DNA of 64,000 nt from Metellina segmentata (Eukaryota; Arthropoda; Arachnida; Araneae; Tetragnathidae), in NCBI GenBank assembly GCA_947359465.1, contig OX375873.1:133254899-133318898 (forward strand), written 5' to 3'. The translations under genes and the position numbers were made by a program. The notes beneath the pieces were generated by a model that saw only the letters and a list, made by a program, of their open reading frames with translations, ran no database searches and was not told the origin of the DNA. Each line of letters starts with the position of its first letter. The first letter of the stretch is position 1. Positions 10,206 through 21,714 of the stretch are shown here, in pieces.

Positions 10206-11934
10206 CTCATATGCAAGTGTACAAGCGCGCATTTCCGAATGCTACATCCCATCGAAAATCGAACACTTTTTCGGAATGATTTTAGACAAGGAACTGTGTG
10301 GCATGATCACTGTGTGGTCGACTCTGATAAACTCTCTATACAGTGAAATGTTTCTTCAAATATTTAATCACGAATTGTTTGTTATTTTCAATATATAAGA
10401 TCAACAATTTGAAAAGAATTGGCATACGAACAAACTACCTCGGTAAATCTCATAAATTCAAAACCCTTGTGAGCAAGAATGATTTGTTTAAGGGGCAGAC
10501 TAGACTGTGTAAAATGTCCTTCTTTACAATATACTCTAGAATTAATCTTCCCTATTTTTTCGAAAACATATCTATTTGCAAATTAGAATACATAATTTCA
10601 ACCACGTTGTAAGGCTTAAATAAAGTACAACTTGATATCTTTAAGAATCCCTTCAATATACGTATGAAGTACTTGTTTCCAGTTATTTAACATTAACCAT
10701 TTTTATCTTGACATATTATTTATACTAGGGATATATAATGAATTTTAAAAGAGCATATTCATCATTCTCGATGGAAATGTAATATTGTTTTCAAACACAC
10801 ATTTCTCGATTTTGTGAGGTAATGTTTCCGAAACGTTAACTTTCGGTATACATAAACTTATATCCGCAAAATGTTTGCTTCGATGTTATCTAAAACGCAG
10901 CAAAAAATTTATGTGAGGAGTCAATGCGTTTTAAGAAACGTTTTACAGGGATAAAATTTCACACATTACAGCTGGAATTGAATGAAAATTTAACATTTTC
11001 TCAAAACCTACAACTTTGTTGACAGCGATGGAACAAGGAAGATAAAGTATTTAAATGGATCCAGAGATTTTGTTGTTTCAGAATTGAATGACTAACTTTT
11101 ATTTTTATATGAATCTAATAGTATTTTTTTAATAATTGGTTGGCTGTTTGGGTATTTTACGGTGCAAGGGCTATATTTGTCAAAGCTACATCAAAAAGTA
11201 AAAGAAACAAAAAATTGTATGTGTCGCAGGAAAAACCTGATTGCTTGAACTTTCTAAGTTGAATTAATATCCATGTAATCTCTTTTGAGTTCTCAGGATC
11301 ACCGTGGCGGTTGATTTGCCCTATGCGCTAGTAACCTGCGAGTTATAAGATGGGCAAGTTTGCATTCTCTATGGGTTTGTTTCTCTCCCGTGTCTGCAAA
11401 GCTTTTCTTGTGAGTGTTCGATGCTGTTTGGCGTAGCTTTGCCAAATATTAAACATGAGCTTTAGAACTCCAAACCAAACTTAATTACATAAATTAAAGC
11501 ATAATTTAAAGCGTTACAAATCAGAGTGAAGTGATTATAGCCCGTACAGTAATAAAAGGTATCCGTGCAGGAATAAAATAAAGTCTTCTTGGACTCACTG
11601 AGTGAGAAACTAGTTCCCCTGTCTATTAGTACTAAAATACACGTACGATTTAATTATTATGATTGAGGATAGCATTTGATAATTGGGATTAACATTTGAA
11701 GTCTGACAAAAGGTAATTTAAGCTGCATGTGAGTTAAAAATATGTTGGCATGAAAAAAAAGACTGCACCAACATAAATATTTTATATGTGAGCTGAAAAC
11801 ATTGTAGCGTGGAATATATAAAGTTTTGTGTTTGTTTATTACTGTGACCAAAGCAATTTTTTTCACACATAACTGGTTCTAATTGCTTTTGCTTCCAAGT
11901 ATTAATTCCGTAGAGATATCTCGTTGATCAAGAT
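10206..11934. other. No gene recognised; one weak inverted repeat pair
   Basis: AT-rich. At 11170-11200 (ggtgcaagggctatatttgtcaa) and 11425-11455 (tgtttggcgtagctttgcc) are short blocks resembling, in opposite orientations, the ggtgcaagagccatatttgg block at 31446. No open frame is recognised. Confidence 0.4.
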
Positions 11935-11939
11935 CTACG

Positions 11940-12268
11940 CTTTGTTAATGGCGGAACATCTCGTCATCAAGATATTGCAGATGTTGCTTAGTATGACATC
12001 AGGATCTGGTCACTTTTTCTGAAGACGAGATATATCGTTGAAGATAAGCTCCTTTTTCTAACAACGAGATATCTCGTCCACCATGACCTGATCAATTTTG
12101 TAAATGATAAAACAAAACTTCTCGTCATCTATTGCAGATATTGCTTATTATGACGAGATCACGATCTCATCACTCTTTTCTGAAGACGAGATATATCGTT
12201 CAAGATGTGGTCAACTTTTGCCAATGACGAGATATCTCGTCCACCATGATCTAATTAGTTTTTCTGAT
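11940..12268. repeat. Palindromic satellite, two 161-bp units
   Basis: Two tandem units with a period of 161 bp (gaagacgagatatatcgtt recurs at 12021 and 12182). They contain the perfect 16-bp palindrome gacgagatatctcgtc (12226-12241) and a 14-bp version at 12064-12077, with many partial cgagat/atctcg half-sites. Related blocks lie at 5939, 27195 and 52715. Confidence 0.75.
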
Positions 12269-12317
12269 AAGTATACCTCGTACAACAACCACCGAAGGGT
12301 TAAAAACAAATTAAATA

Positions 12318-13677
<1,360 letters not shown>

Positions 13678-14408
13678 AATAAGTTCGTCCCGTTTATGGC
13701 ACGATGACATTGCATCGCAATCTACTTCACACGTGTGAACTTTTGATGTTGTTTGCAAGAAGGAATTTCAGCGAGTATTTGTGAAAAGAAATTGTGTTAT
13801 TGGATTGTGTTCCCTAAATTTTGTTAAACATTAAAAATAGCATAAAATACGAAGCATTTTCGGCGTGTTATGCTTTTTCTGTTTTCTAAAAAGCAAGAAT
13901 GCTTCGCAGACGCAAAAGAAGATATGTGCTGTATAGTATGGGGGTGCTGTTGACGATTCCACGTGCCATAAGTGGTTCAGAAGTTTCGTCACATGGATCA
14001 GATCTTTAGTCAGAAGCCTCAGAACTTCTTTGAGCAGAGTTCGTATGCATAAGTTCGTCCCGTTTGTGGTACGATGACATTGCATCGCAATCTACTTCAC
14101 ACGTGTGAAGTTTTGATGTTGTTTGCAAGAAGGAATTTCAGCGAGTATTTGTGAAAAGAAATTGTGTTATTGGATTGTGTTCCCTTAATTTTGTTAAACA
14201 TTAAAAATGGCAGAAAATACGGAGCATTTTCGGCTTGTTATGCTTTTTCTGTTTTCTAAAAAGCAAAAATGCTTCGCAGACGCAAAAGAAGATATGTGTT
14301 GTATAGTATGGGGGTGCTGTTGGCGATTTCACGTGCCATAAGTGGTTCAGAAGTTTCGTCAGATGGATCAGATCTTTAGTCAGAAACCTCAGAACTTCTT
14401 TGAGCAGG
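13678..14408 (+). repeat. 369-bp tandem duplication of a mariner-like 5' end
   Basis: Two adjacent direct copies (13678-14046, 14047-14408) start at ataagttcgtcccgttt and differ at only a few percent of positions. Each includes an apparent 5' leader and the start of a mariner-like transposase frame, then stops at the same point (ctttgagcag). The unit looks like a truncated element duplicated after, or during, insertion. Confidence 0.75.
14207..14405 (+). pseudogene. Mariner-like transposase N-terminus (second copy)
   Basis: The ATG at 14207 opens a frame starting MAENTEHFRLVMLFLF, then KQKCFADAKEDMC. After a frame change near 14310 it gives TCHKWFRSF. This resembles the helix-turn-helix start of mariner transposases (EHFRH..LF, then T..KWF.+F). 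The first copy (about 13838-14036) is the same but has lost the ATG (aatagc). No catalytic domain follows. Assignment rests on motif resemblance. Confidence 0.5.
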
Positions 14409-15235
14409 AGATAATACATCTACCGAAGATACTGATGAATCTCATCAAATAGAATGACACATACTATATTGATTAAATGAAATTTTTAGTTAATAAAATA
14501 ATTTTTCTTCAATTTCTGTCAAGAAAACGGCACGAATTTTTGCATCAACGCAATTTTAATGTATTTAAGAGAGAAATAATTTCGTCAAAGTTGAGTGACG
14601 GTGGTATTTCTGTGTTGTTGATATTTTCTATAATCGTTAAATATTACCTGTTCAGCTCTTGTGAGCTGACATTCAAGTCACGTGAATTTAAAGAAATCTA
14701 TTCGTTAGGATTAAGTGACAAGTTAAAACAATATGCTTAATGCATTTAGGTCTCATTCTGGTTCTGAGCTGATCAATAGGTGTCATCAGTACTAGCAGTG
14801 ATTACGAGTTCAAAAGCAAAATGTATACATTGGCGATTACCATACATGGTTTTGCTTAGACAGACTTTTCTCTAAGCAAACGTACCACGGTTCAGGAATT
14901 GATCTCCAATTAGGCCAGTTTCCTTGATTACAACTTTTACAATTTTATATCTACTCTGTTTTTACGCGATTATGGTGTTTCGATTGTAGTACGGTAGGTA
15001 ACTAAACAGTTGCTAGTACGAGAATAAGCTGGACAGAGCTAACAACATGCATGTAGATCACCATGGGTGGTTATTTTTTTCGCCCCATCTCATAGTCACT
15101 GCTATAGCTCTGTCCAGATTACATTGTGCGTTGAGGTCTGCATCTTTGTATTTCAACATTGTTCCATGACCCCATCCTCAAAAATCAAGCTTTAAACTTG
15201 GATGGCCTCAAATAATTGCGGTGTACAGGTCTGAT
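14409..15235. other. No feature recognised
   Basis: An 87-codon frame at 14477-14740 has no recognised relative. No repeats are shared with the rest of the window. Confidence 0.45.
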
Positions 15236-15385
15236 CTGGTAGGTAGCTAATTAATGTCACACTGGAGCCACGCAACGAGGCTATTGACGATGGTCCGGGA
15301 TCAATCTCGAAGGAAAGGAACAGAGGACAATACCTTGTCATTTTTGAAAAGGGTCAGATGACGAGTTAAACACCTGATCAGACAT
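15236..15385 (-). mobile_element. SINE 3' fragment
   Basis: Begins with the family tail ggtaggtagctaattaatg and continues through cacactggagccacgcaacg, gatggtccgggatc and gggtcagatgacgag. The tRNA-like head is lost. Confidence 0.75.
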
Positions 15386-15807
15386 CCTATAACAAATTAA
15401 ACCTTAGTTTTGAGATCAAAGAATGAAAATCGTAAGCATCTTGATAGTGTTACGTATCGTTTAAACAGATAACAATATAGGAAACTGTTTCCCATCACCG
15501 TGAAAATAAGTAATGCCTCCCAAAAAAATGTTACTTAATGAATTTCTACTCTAAGCCGATGTATATTTTTGTCCTATTTCTTTCGACAGATCAAAACCAA
15601 CATTATCTGTAGTAAACTTTTAGTACTTGTCTTCAAGTTTAGAAAACTAGACTCGAATCATAAAAATATAGAGTGGGGGCAAGGGTATTGTGTCCTTAAG
15701 AATTGTACCCGCTGAATTCTCATGGTACATTAACCATACCATAATGAATGTGGAGTGTTTATAAAGGATGTCCAAGGGCATCGGAAAGCATTTCAATCGT
15801 TGGAGTA

Positions 15808-16150
15808 ATGCAGAAACGTAGCGATTTATCCGAAGTCCAAAAGGGCATGATTATTGGCTTTCGGACCAAGGGTGGAAGCATTTCGGAAACGGCTAATTTT
15901 GTGAACTGTTCGCGTGCCGCCGTGGTAAAAGTATACCGTGGATGGCAAAATGGCATTATCCAAAATCAGCGGCGTGGCACATGTGGTGCACCACGGGCTA
16001 TAGATGACAGAGGTGAACGAAGGCTACGGAGATACGTTCGGGCGAATAGACGTGCAAATGTTGAGCAACTGACCTCCCAGATGAACCAATGGGCTACCAA
16101 GAGTGTATCCTCAACAACGGTTCAGCGAACGTTGCTGCGCATGGCCTCCG
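15808..16150 (+). pseudogene. Tc1-like transposase, N-terminal domain only (second lineage)
   Basis: Starts MQKRSDLSEVQKGMIIGFRT and shows the two helix-turn-helix halves of Tc1-type transposases: SISETANFVNCSRAAVVKVY, then SSTTVQRTLLRM. A basic linker (GERRLRRYVRANRR) lies between. The frame is open but is cut off after LLRM, before the catalytic domain, and joins a LINE fragment on the other strand. The protein differs clearly from the Tc1 family at 313-1305. The frame also extends upstream to 15748, but the Met at 15808 fits the family start. Confidence 0.75.
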
Positions 16151-16164
16151 CAGCATCCCATATT

Positions 16165-16330
16165 TCAAACGCTTTTCATCCCCAAAAGCGTTATCATATG
16201 CCATGAGGCTGTAAGGGAGCATACTGTGATGTAATGTAGAGGTGTGCCAATTTCACCACAGGAGCGGTTTTCAGACTTGATTTTCTTAAACCTCGTTAGG
16301 TAGGAAGGGAATGGGCCATGCCCTGTGAAG
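16165..16330 (-). pseudogene. Non-LTR retrotransposon C-terminal fragment
   Basis: The minus-strand frame reads TGHGPFPSYLTRFKKIKS, then SCGEIGTPLHYITVC and SLTASWH. This matches the Cys/His segment that follows RNase H in arthropod Jockey-type LINE polyproteins (CSCG...GTP.H....C.LT). It abuts the truncated Tc1 N-terminus. About 55 residues remain. Confidence 0.6.
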
Positions 16331-16729
16331 AAGAGTGCAGTGATTACATACAGTAAGCCCATGGGAAAGGAAAATATCACTACAGCATCACGGAGCCGTG
16401 AAGCCTAAGCACCTAAAGGATATGAGGATAAAGGTATGCCCATAAGGGCAATACACACAAGCAAAGGTTCAGTGAAACTGAATACAGAAAAATACCCTGA
16501 GAACCCAACTCGCAGGTTGTTAAGGCAGTCAGCAAATCGAATTCGCTGTAACCACGTTTTTTAAGTAGGGGCACTTTTTGAGGCTGCTCGCAGGCGGATG
16601 ATGCCACAGGAATAGTCCTGGCTATCTGCCTATCAACCAACCTCCGTCCATACAAACAAACCCACTGTGAACAATATCAAGATTCCTCTAGTGTCATACC
16701 CTCTCACATAAACTATCGACATCCCCGTA

Positions 16730-17170
16730 TTACTTCCAACACGCAATCCGCAACCACCTGCTTCTACGAAGTGTCACACTCGAGCAAATAGGACGATTTT
16801 CTCATCAAATCATTCAACGGGGCAATCGATCACTCTTCCGTGGGCCGAGATTCGAGACGGACGTTTCGTAGGGTGATTATTGCAAACGCACCCGACCACC
16901 GCCACCCTTTAGACCCCCCGTACTTCGATCGATCTCTCCCCGGGTCTCTTCCTTGATAGTGTTTATTGGGAGGGTGCATCAGTGCCAATCCGAAGATTGC
17001 GCGAGTCCCCCCCCCCCTTATCTTTCTCTTCCTGTTTACTTTTGATTATCCGTAGCGCGAGTGTTTGCGGACGCGCTGCCGCTTGGTGGGATGCCACCGC
17101 CGGGGCGCTGACGGTGACGCCTCGTTTTCTTGACACACGGTGATTAGGAAGAAACGCGTAGTTTGCTTTT
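16730..17170. promoter_or_regulatory. CpG-rich block, candidate non-coding regulatory element
   Basis: Strikingly rich in G+C and CpG against an AT-rich background (gtccgtagcg-type CpG clusters, gcgcgagtcc, gccgccggggcg-like runs at 17080-17110), with an 11-C run near 17007. No open frame or TE is recognised. Composition like this is typical of promoters or conserved enhancers in AT-rich arthropod genomes, but there is no direct evidence of function. Confidence 0.3.
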
Positions 17171-18770
17171 CACGCTGTTTTTAATTTTTTTAGGTTTAAA
17201 AGTAGAGTTTGAAAACAAGAGTATCTTGAAAATCGAGTGAGTAGGATTAATTTTTTTGTTTTTGAAAGGCAGACGAACAAAAGGGTACATTATCAGAGGT
17301 GGCACGGGGGTGTAAAGTGGGATGGAGTTGCCAGCAAAATACGAAAGGAACGATTACAGTAAGAATCATTAAATGGAAGTTTATTGATTTTTTTTAACTA
17401 ACCAATTCTTTCCTTTTTCAACTTTTACTCACGATCATAAAATGAGCAAAACTTAATGATTATGAATAAAAATTCTAAAAATAAAATATTTCAGAACTGT
17501 CACTTACAACTAATCAGTGATCGAAACAAAACTAGTCCGGTTCAATAGGTGGCTATTCACAAGTAAGGAAAACAGAACCCTTTTCAGATTTTTCTATTTT
17601 TTTGAAAATTTGTGTAATTAAGAACAAGGGCTGGTAAGGTATACCAAATAACAATAATACAATATTCAATAGTTTTTCATATCAAATGTTGAGATACTCT
17701 ATTTAAAATTAAGTATAGAGCACATTTTATTGATGTCAAGGCTCCCATGTTGGGGAAGCCTTGAGACTTAGTCAGGTTGGTTCGAGATAGTACATGTCTC
17801 AATCATCTCATAACATGTCGTACCACGTCAAAATAAGTGACACAAGTCAAAGAGTAAAAAATGTAATGTTACGTCATTGAAAAATATGTATGAGGTGCCC
17901 CAGCGTGTTATATTGCTATTATATAGAATACAAAATAAGTTACCACCATAAACACTTACCTAAAATTTAAAACAAGCGTATAGTATTGCAATATAAGTTG
18001 TATAGTAACCTTTATTTGATGTTCCTCAAATTCTGCAATTTTGAGTTGTGTCACTTTCTTGCCGGGGTGCGATGTGCTGCGGCCTACCAACCAGGAAAAC
18101 ATCAGAGACGGGAAAACGGGAGTCCACATTAGTAAGTTTAACTTAATCATTTAGTTTTACACAATTCTAAGCCATTTATTCTTGCAGTGGACCGCGTATT
18201 CTGAGATCTGGTGGTTTCCTTGGCGATTTGGGAGCAACACGTCAAAGCTTATATAACCTCTCTTATAAAAACCAAAAGTACAGAAGTCTATGTACAAATG
18301 TTCCAAAAGATTGGAACGAACACGAATCTGCTGACTCGCATTTGTTATTTGTAAAGTCAATTTTTTCTTAATCGAAAGTTTCAAAGTAAATAAATAATTT
18401 TATTTCATACCAAGATACCCCTTTAATCCCTCTAAAAAGAACCTTAACCCAAAACAGTACAATTCTGAGCAATCAATAAACGTAAAACCACGAATAACAT
18501 GGGAACCTTGAGAAACGTCAACAATATTCAAATGCATTCAATTTTCAAACAAAATCTACTTTATTTAAGAGAGCAGGAAATATTTTCTAACATAAATTCA
18601 ATTTCAATAAACAAACATAATGTATTTTTTGCAACTGTTGCCAACACAATCTAATCAAATGAATTTTTCAATAAATGTTTCATACAGGAAATATGAACCT
18701 ATCACTTGATTGCTCAGAGCCTCTAAAATTAACAGGCGGCGGGATCTTCTGGATGCTTTGTAACCACACT
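17171..18770. other. No gene recognised
   Basis: AT-rich. At 17738-17772 the imperfect hairpin caaggctcccat...aagccttgagac occurs; its arm tctcaaggctcccat recurs at 22036. Two minus-strand frames at 17956-18384 are unrecognised. Confidence 0.4.
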
Positions 18771-18779
18771 TAGTATGGT

Positions 18780-19215
18780 CTTCGATGACAGGCTCATAAA
18801 ACTCACTTTCTTTTTTTTTACGAAAAACTTCACTTCAGTTTTATCCAAAATCTCCTTTGTCAAGCATTTTGTTTCTTTCTGGAAAATCATGGTTTGGCCT
18901 GTTGCTATCTACATTTGTTTATCTTATCAAGCATTCCAAATCACATTCTTCTTCACTTCCAAGATTAACCGAAATATTGCTATCACTGGATGACCAGTCT
19001 ATTGTTTTCTTGCTGCTGTTTTCGAAAGCAATGACAATTTTGGTTTCGTTCTCACTCTCTCTACAAACTCCTTCTCAATTTTTGCTTGACAGGACTACTT
19101 GTTGAAATTCTTGTTTTACGAGGCTGTGCTTTCGGATAGGCTTGAATCTGCTCTGGGGTAGCTTTGTTACAGATCTGTAGGCAATTCTATAATTACTTCG
19201 CATTCCCGAAGTTGA
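18780..19215 (-). pseudogene. Pogo/Tigger-like transposase C-terminal fragment
   Basis: Read on the minus strand from 19215, one frame gives TPEQIQAYPKAQPRKTRIS then SPVKQKLRR. A shifted frame gives a Ser/Asp/Glu-rich stretch (DWSSSDSNISVN, GSEEECDLECL) and then DKGDFG. This order (a P+K-rich segment, an acidic linker, then a GDFV-type tail) is typical of the C-terminus of pogo/Tigger DDE transposases in arthropods. Several stops and frameshifts; no catalytic domain remains. Moderate certainty. Confidence 0.4.
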
Positions 19216-19496
19216 TGGCATTGTTAGCTGTAATAGTAGAAGATATTCTTCTTACAGTTCTTCCTCAGCGTTCGTAAATAGTTGATAACTAACATAACAT
19301 GGAGTGAAAGACATACTTAATTTAACGTTTTCATCTGAAATTATATACTTCCTAATATAACGGGTAATCGTTGCTTTATCTACGTTGACGCACCAAGGAG
19401 GTGCAGAATTTCAGTGGTGCCAGGCTCGATCCACTTGGAACGGCGCCGACTGGGGACTTATAGTCTTTAATGACGTGTCTCGCTTCCAACTGTGTC

Positions 19497-20242
19497 CTGA
19501 CGACTAGGAATGCGACATCGATGTCGATGTTTTCAAAACATCGATGTTTTTTAAAAAACATCGATGTATTTAACATCGATGTATTGGGGTCGATGTTTTT
19601 GTAACATCGATGTTTATACTTGTCGATGTTTTATTTTTAAATGAAAAAAGTACCGTTACAAAAATTTAAAAAATAACCAATCCTAATCAGCAAATTGAAC
19701 ATACTTTTAGACCAAAGGTGAAGGGTCTGAAAAGTAGGGATACGACATCGATGTCAATGTTTTCAAAACATTGATGGTTTATAAAAAAAACATCGATGTA
19801 TTGGAGCTGATGTCACTTCACTAGTTGCTAAACCAGTTATAAGAAATGGGGTAAAACGTTTAAATGCACTGAATTTTAAAAACATCAAAAGTTTGGGGGC
19901 GATGCATTATTAACATCGAATTTTCAATTTTGAGCATCGATGTTTTGCTGTCGATGTAGCATCACTAGGTGATAAACCAGTTTTAAGAAATGGGGGGAAA
20001 AGTTTGAATTCACTGAATTTTAAAAACATCGATAGTTTTGGGGCGATGCATTATCAACATCGATGTTTTGCTGTCGATGTTGCATCCTTAGTTGCTAAAC
20101 CAGTTTTAAGAAATGTGGAAAAAAGTTTAAATACACTGAATTTTAAAAATATCGATGTTTTTGTAACGATGTTTTATGAACATCGATGTTTTAATTTTGA
20201 ACATCGATGTTTTGCTGTCGATGTCGCATCCCTACTGACGAC
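19497..20242. mobile_element. hAT-type MITE with ATCGATG repeats, 730 bp
   Basis: Ends taggaatgcgacatcga (19505) and tcgatgtcgcatcccta (20234) are inverted repeats starting TAGG. Perfect 8-bp duplications ctgacgac flank it (19497-19504, 20235-20242). An 8-bp duplication with a near YARNG terminus is the hAT signature. The interior is a repeat mosaic: many copies of acatcgatgtt, and three degenerate units each containing taaaccagtt (about 19828, 19974, 20097) followed by taagaaatg. No transposase. Confidence 0.85.
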
Positions 20243-20504
20243 TACCGCAGACATGTCTGGACACGTTCAGGACAGCGTGATGATCCTTCACTTACTATCG
20301 CACGCCATACATGACCACAACAGGGCGTTATGGTCTGGGGTGCCATCTCCTTTGATAGCCTTTGGTAGTCATTTCTGGCACTCTTAGCACAGCGGTTCGT
20401 AGACGACATTCTACGACAGGTTGTGTTATCGTTCCTTTTGCGACACCTCGGACTTACTTTTCAACAAGATAACGGCCGGCTTCACACGGCAAGTGTTGCT
20501 ATAA

Positions 20505-21342
20505 ATGAGGTATTTTCACCTTTTTTGTTTCAATTTTAGTATGTTAGAGGATGAAAATCCGTGAAAAATGACGTATATATTATTGAAATTGGAAAACTAT
20601 TCCCCCAAAAAATAATTTTTAAATTTCGTTTCCGGTATTGGCGGGAAAAACAGGAATTTCGTAATGGCTGCTCTGTTACGTCACAGCGCATAGTAACCCA
20701 CTGCGCCGGCGTTGCTATGATTGTTTACATTCGTTTTCGCTTAGTCAGAATTAATACAGAATTAATTTGCTTCCATCTTGATTGTTGCATTTGGCAAAAT
20801 GTTTATAATTTGGACAAGTTCAGTAATGATACTTAGTGTAAAAGGGCTTTATCTATTTCTAAAACCTTTTCCAAAACACTTCGAATATTTCTGTTCTGCA
20901 TAATATTTTAAATTATTAATTGAACTTTTCACTTGTTTATTTTTTATGATTGCCCTTTTGTAAACAGTATTTGTACTAGTGATTTGTTGGTTCATGAAGT
21001 ACTTTTTATAAACAGTTACTATCTTATTTATTGCTGCTTATGAAATAAATATGCGAATCAATATAGACAGGTGTTGATTTCATACAAGAGCGATTGCGAG
21101 TGTACAGGGAGCATAGATGAGAGATGTAAACAAAAGCTCAGCTATGCGCAATGACGTCACATCCAATGGCGGCCTGGTTTTGAATCACGTGACTTTGTTT
21201 CGTTTTCAACAAAATTTAAATTGATTTTATAATCTTTTCAAAATTATTTTGAAAGTTTAAACGCAATATTAAGAGATTTTTAAACTTTAATACTAGAAGA
21301 TATCATTTGTAAGCAATACCCTCGCACATGCTAATACCTCAT
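20505..21342. mobile_element. 834-bp MITE inserted in Tc1 derivative
   Basis: Inserted sequence 20507-21340 starts gaggtatt and ends aatacctc, flanked by the dinucleotide AT on both sides (20505-20506, 21341-21342). Comparison with copy B at 6938-6960 locates the insertion exactly. Inside, ttacgtcacagcgcatag (20678) and ctatgcgcaatgacgtcac (21141) form a subterminal inverted pair carrying CRE-like tgacgtca cores. There is no transposase and the superfamily is unassigned. Confidence 0.75.
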
Positions 21343-21714
21343 TGTCTTCAAGCTTTCTCAGTACCTCCTTTGCCAGCTAGGTCTCCTGATCTCTCTCCCA
21401 TCGAGCACTTCTGGGGCGTTATGTGAAGGTGATTGCAACTATCCCGGAATGTTGACAGTTGGAGACAATTTGGTAAGATTCCGTAGGACACGATCCGGGA
21501 ACTTTTTCAGAGCCACTCCGGGTGACAGTTGCAGCCAGTGATGGACCAACGCCTTATTGACTTCCTCCCTTTGTAACGGTCAAATTTAGAAATAAATCAT
21601 TCAATTGTTCAGAAATCATAATCGTTTGTTTTTCTATATACGTTCTTCAAATCCACCAATTTTTATCGCAATTGGACAATTTCTTCTTGATGCGTCGATT
21701 TTTTTGTTACATAT

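Larger units (their letters stand above)
19378..21714 (+). mobile_element. Internally deleted Tc1 derivative, copy C, split by two insertions
   Basis: Left end at 19378 (ttgacgcaccaaggagg) joins transposase codons at the shared breakpoint (ggtgcagaatttcagtgg). The right end is at 21661-21714 (tggacaatttcttcttgatgcg, then tttttgtta). The transposase remnant is in three pieces (19430-19504, 20235-20506, 21341-21560). They are separated by a 730-bp hAT-type MITE and an 834-bp MITE. Joining the flanks without the insertions restores colinearity with copy B. Confidence 0.85.
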
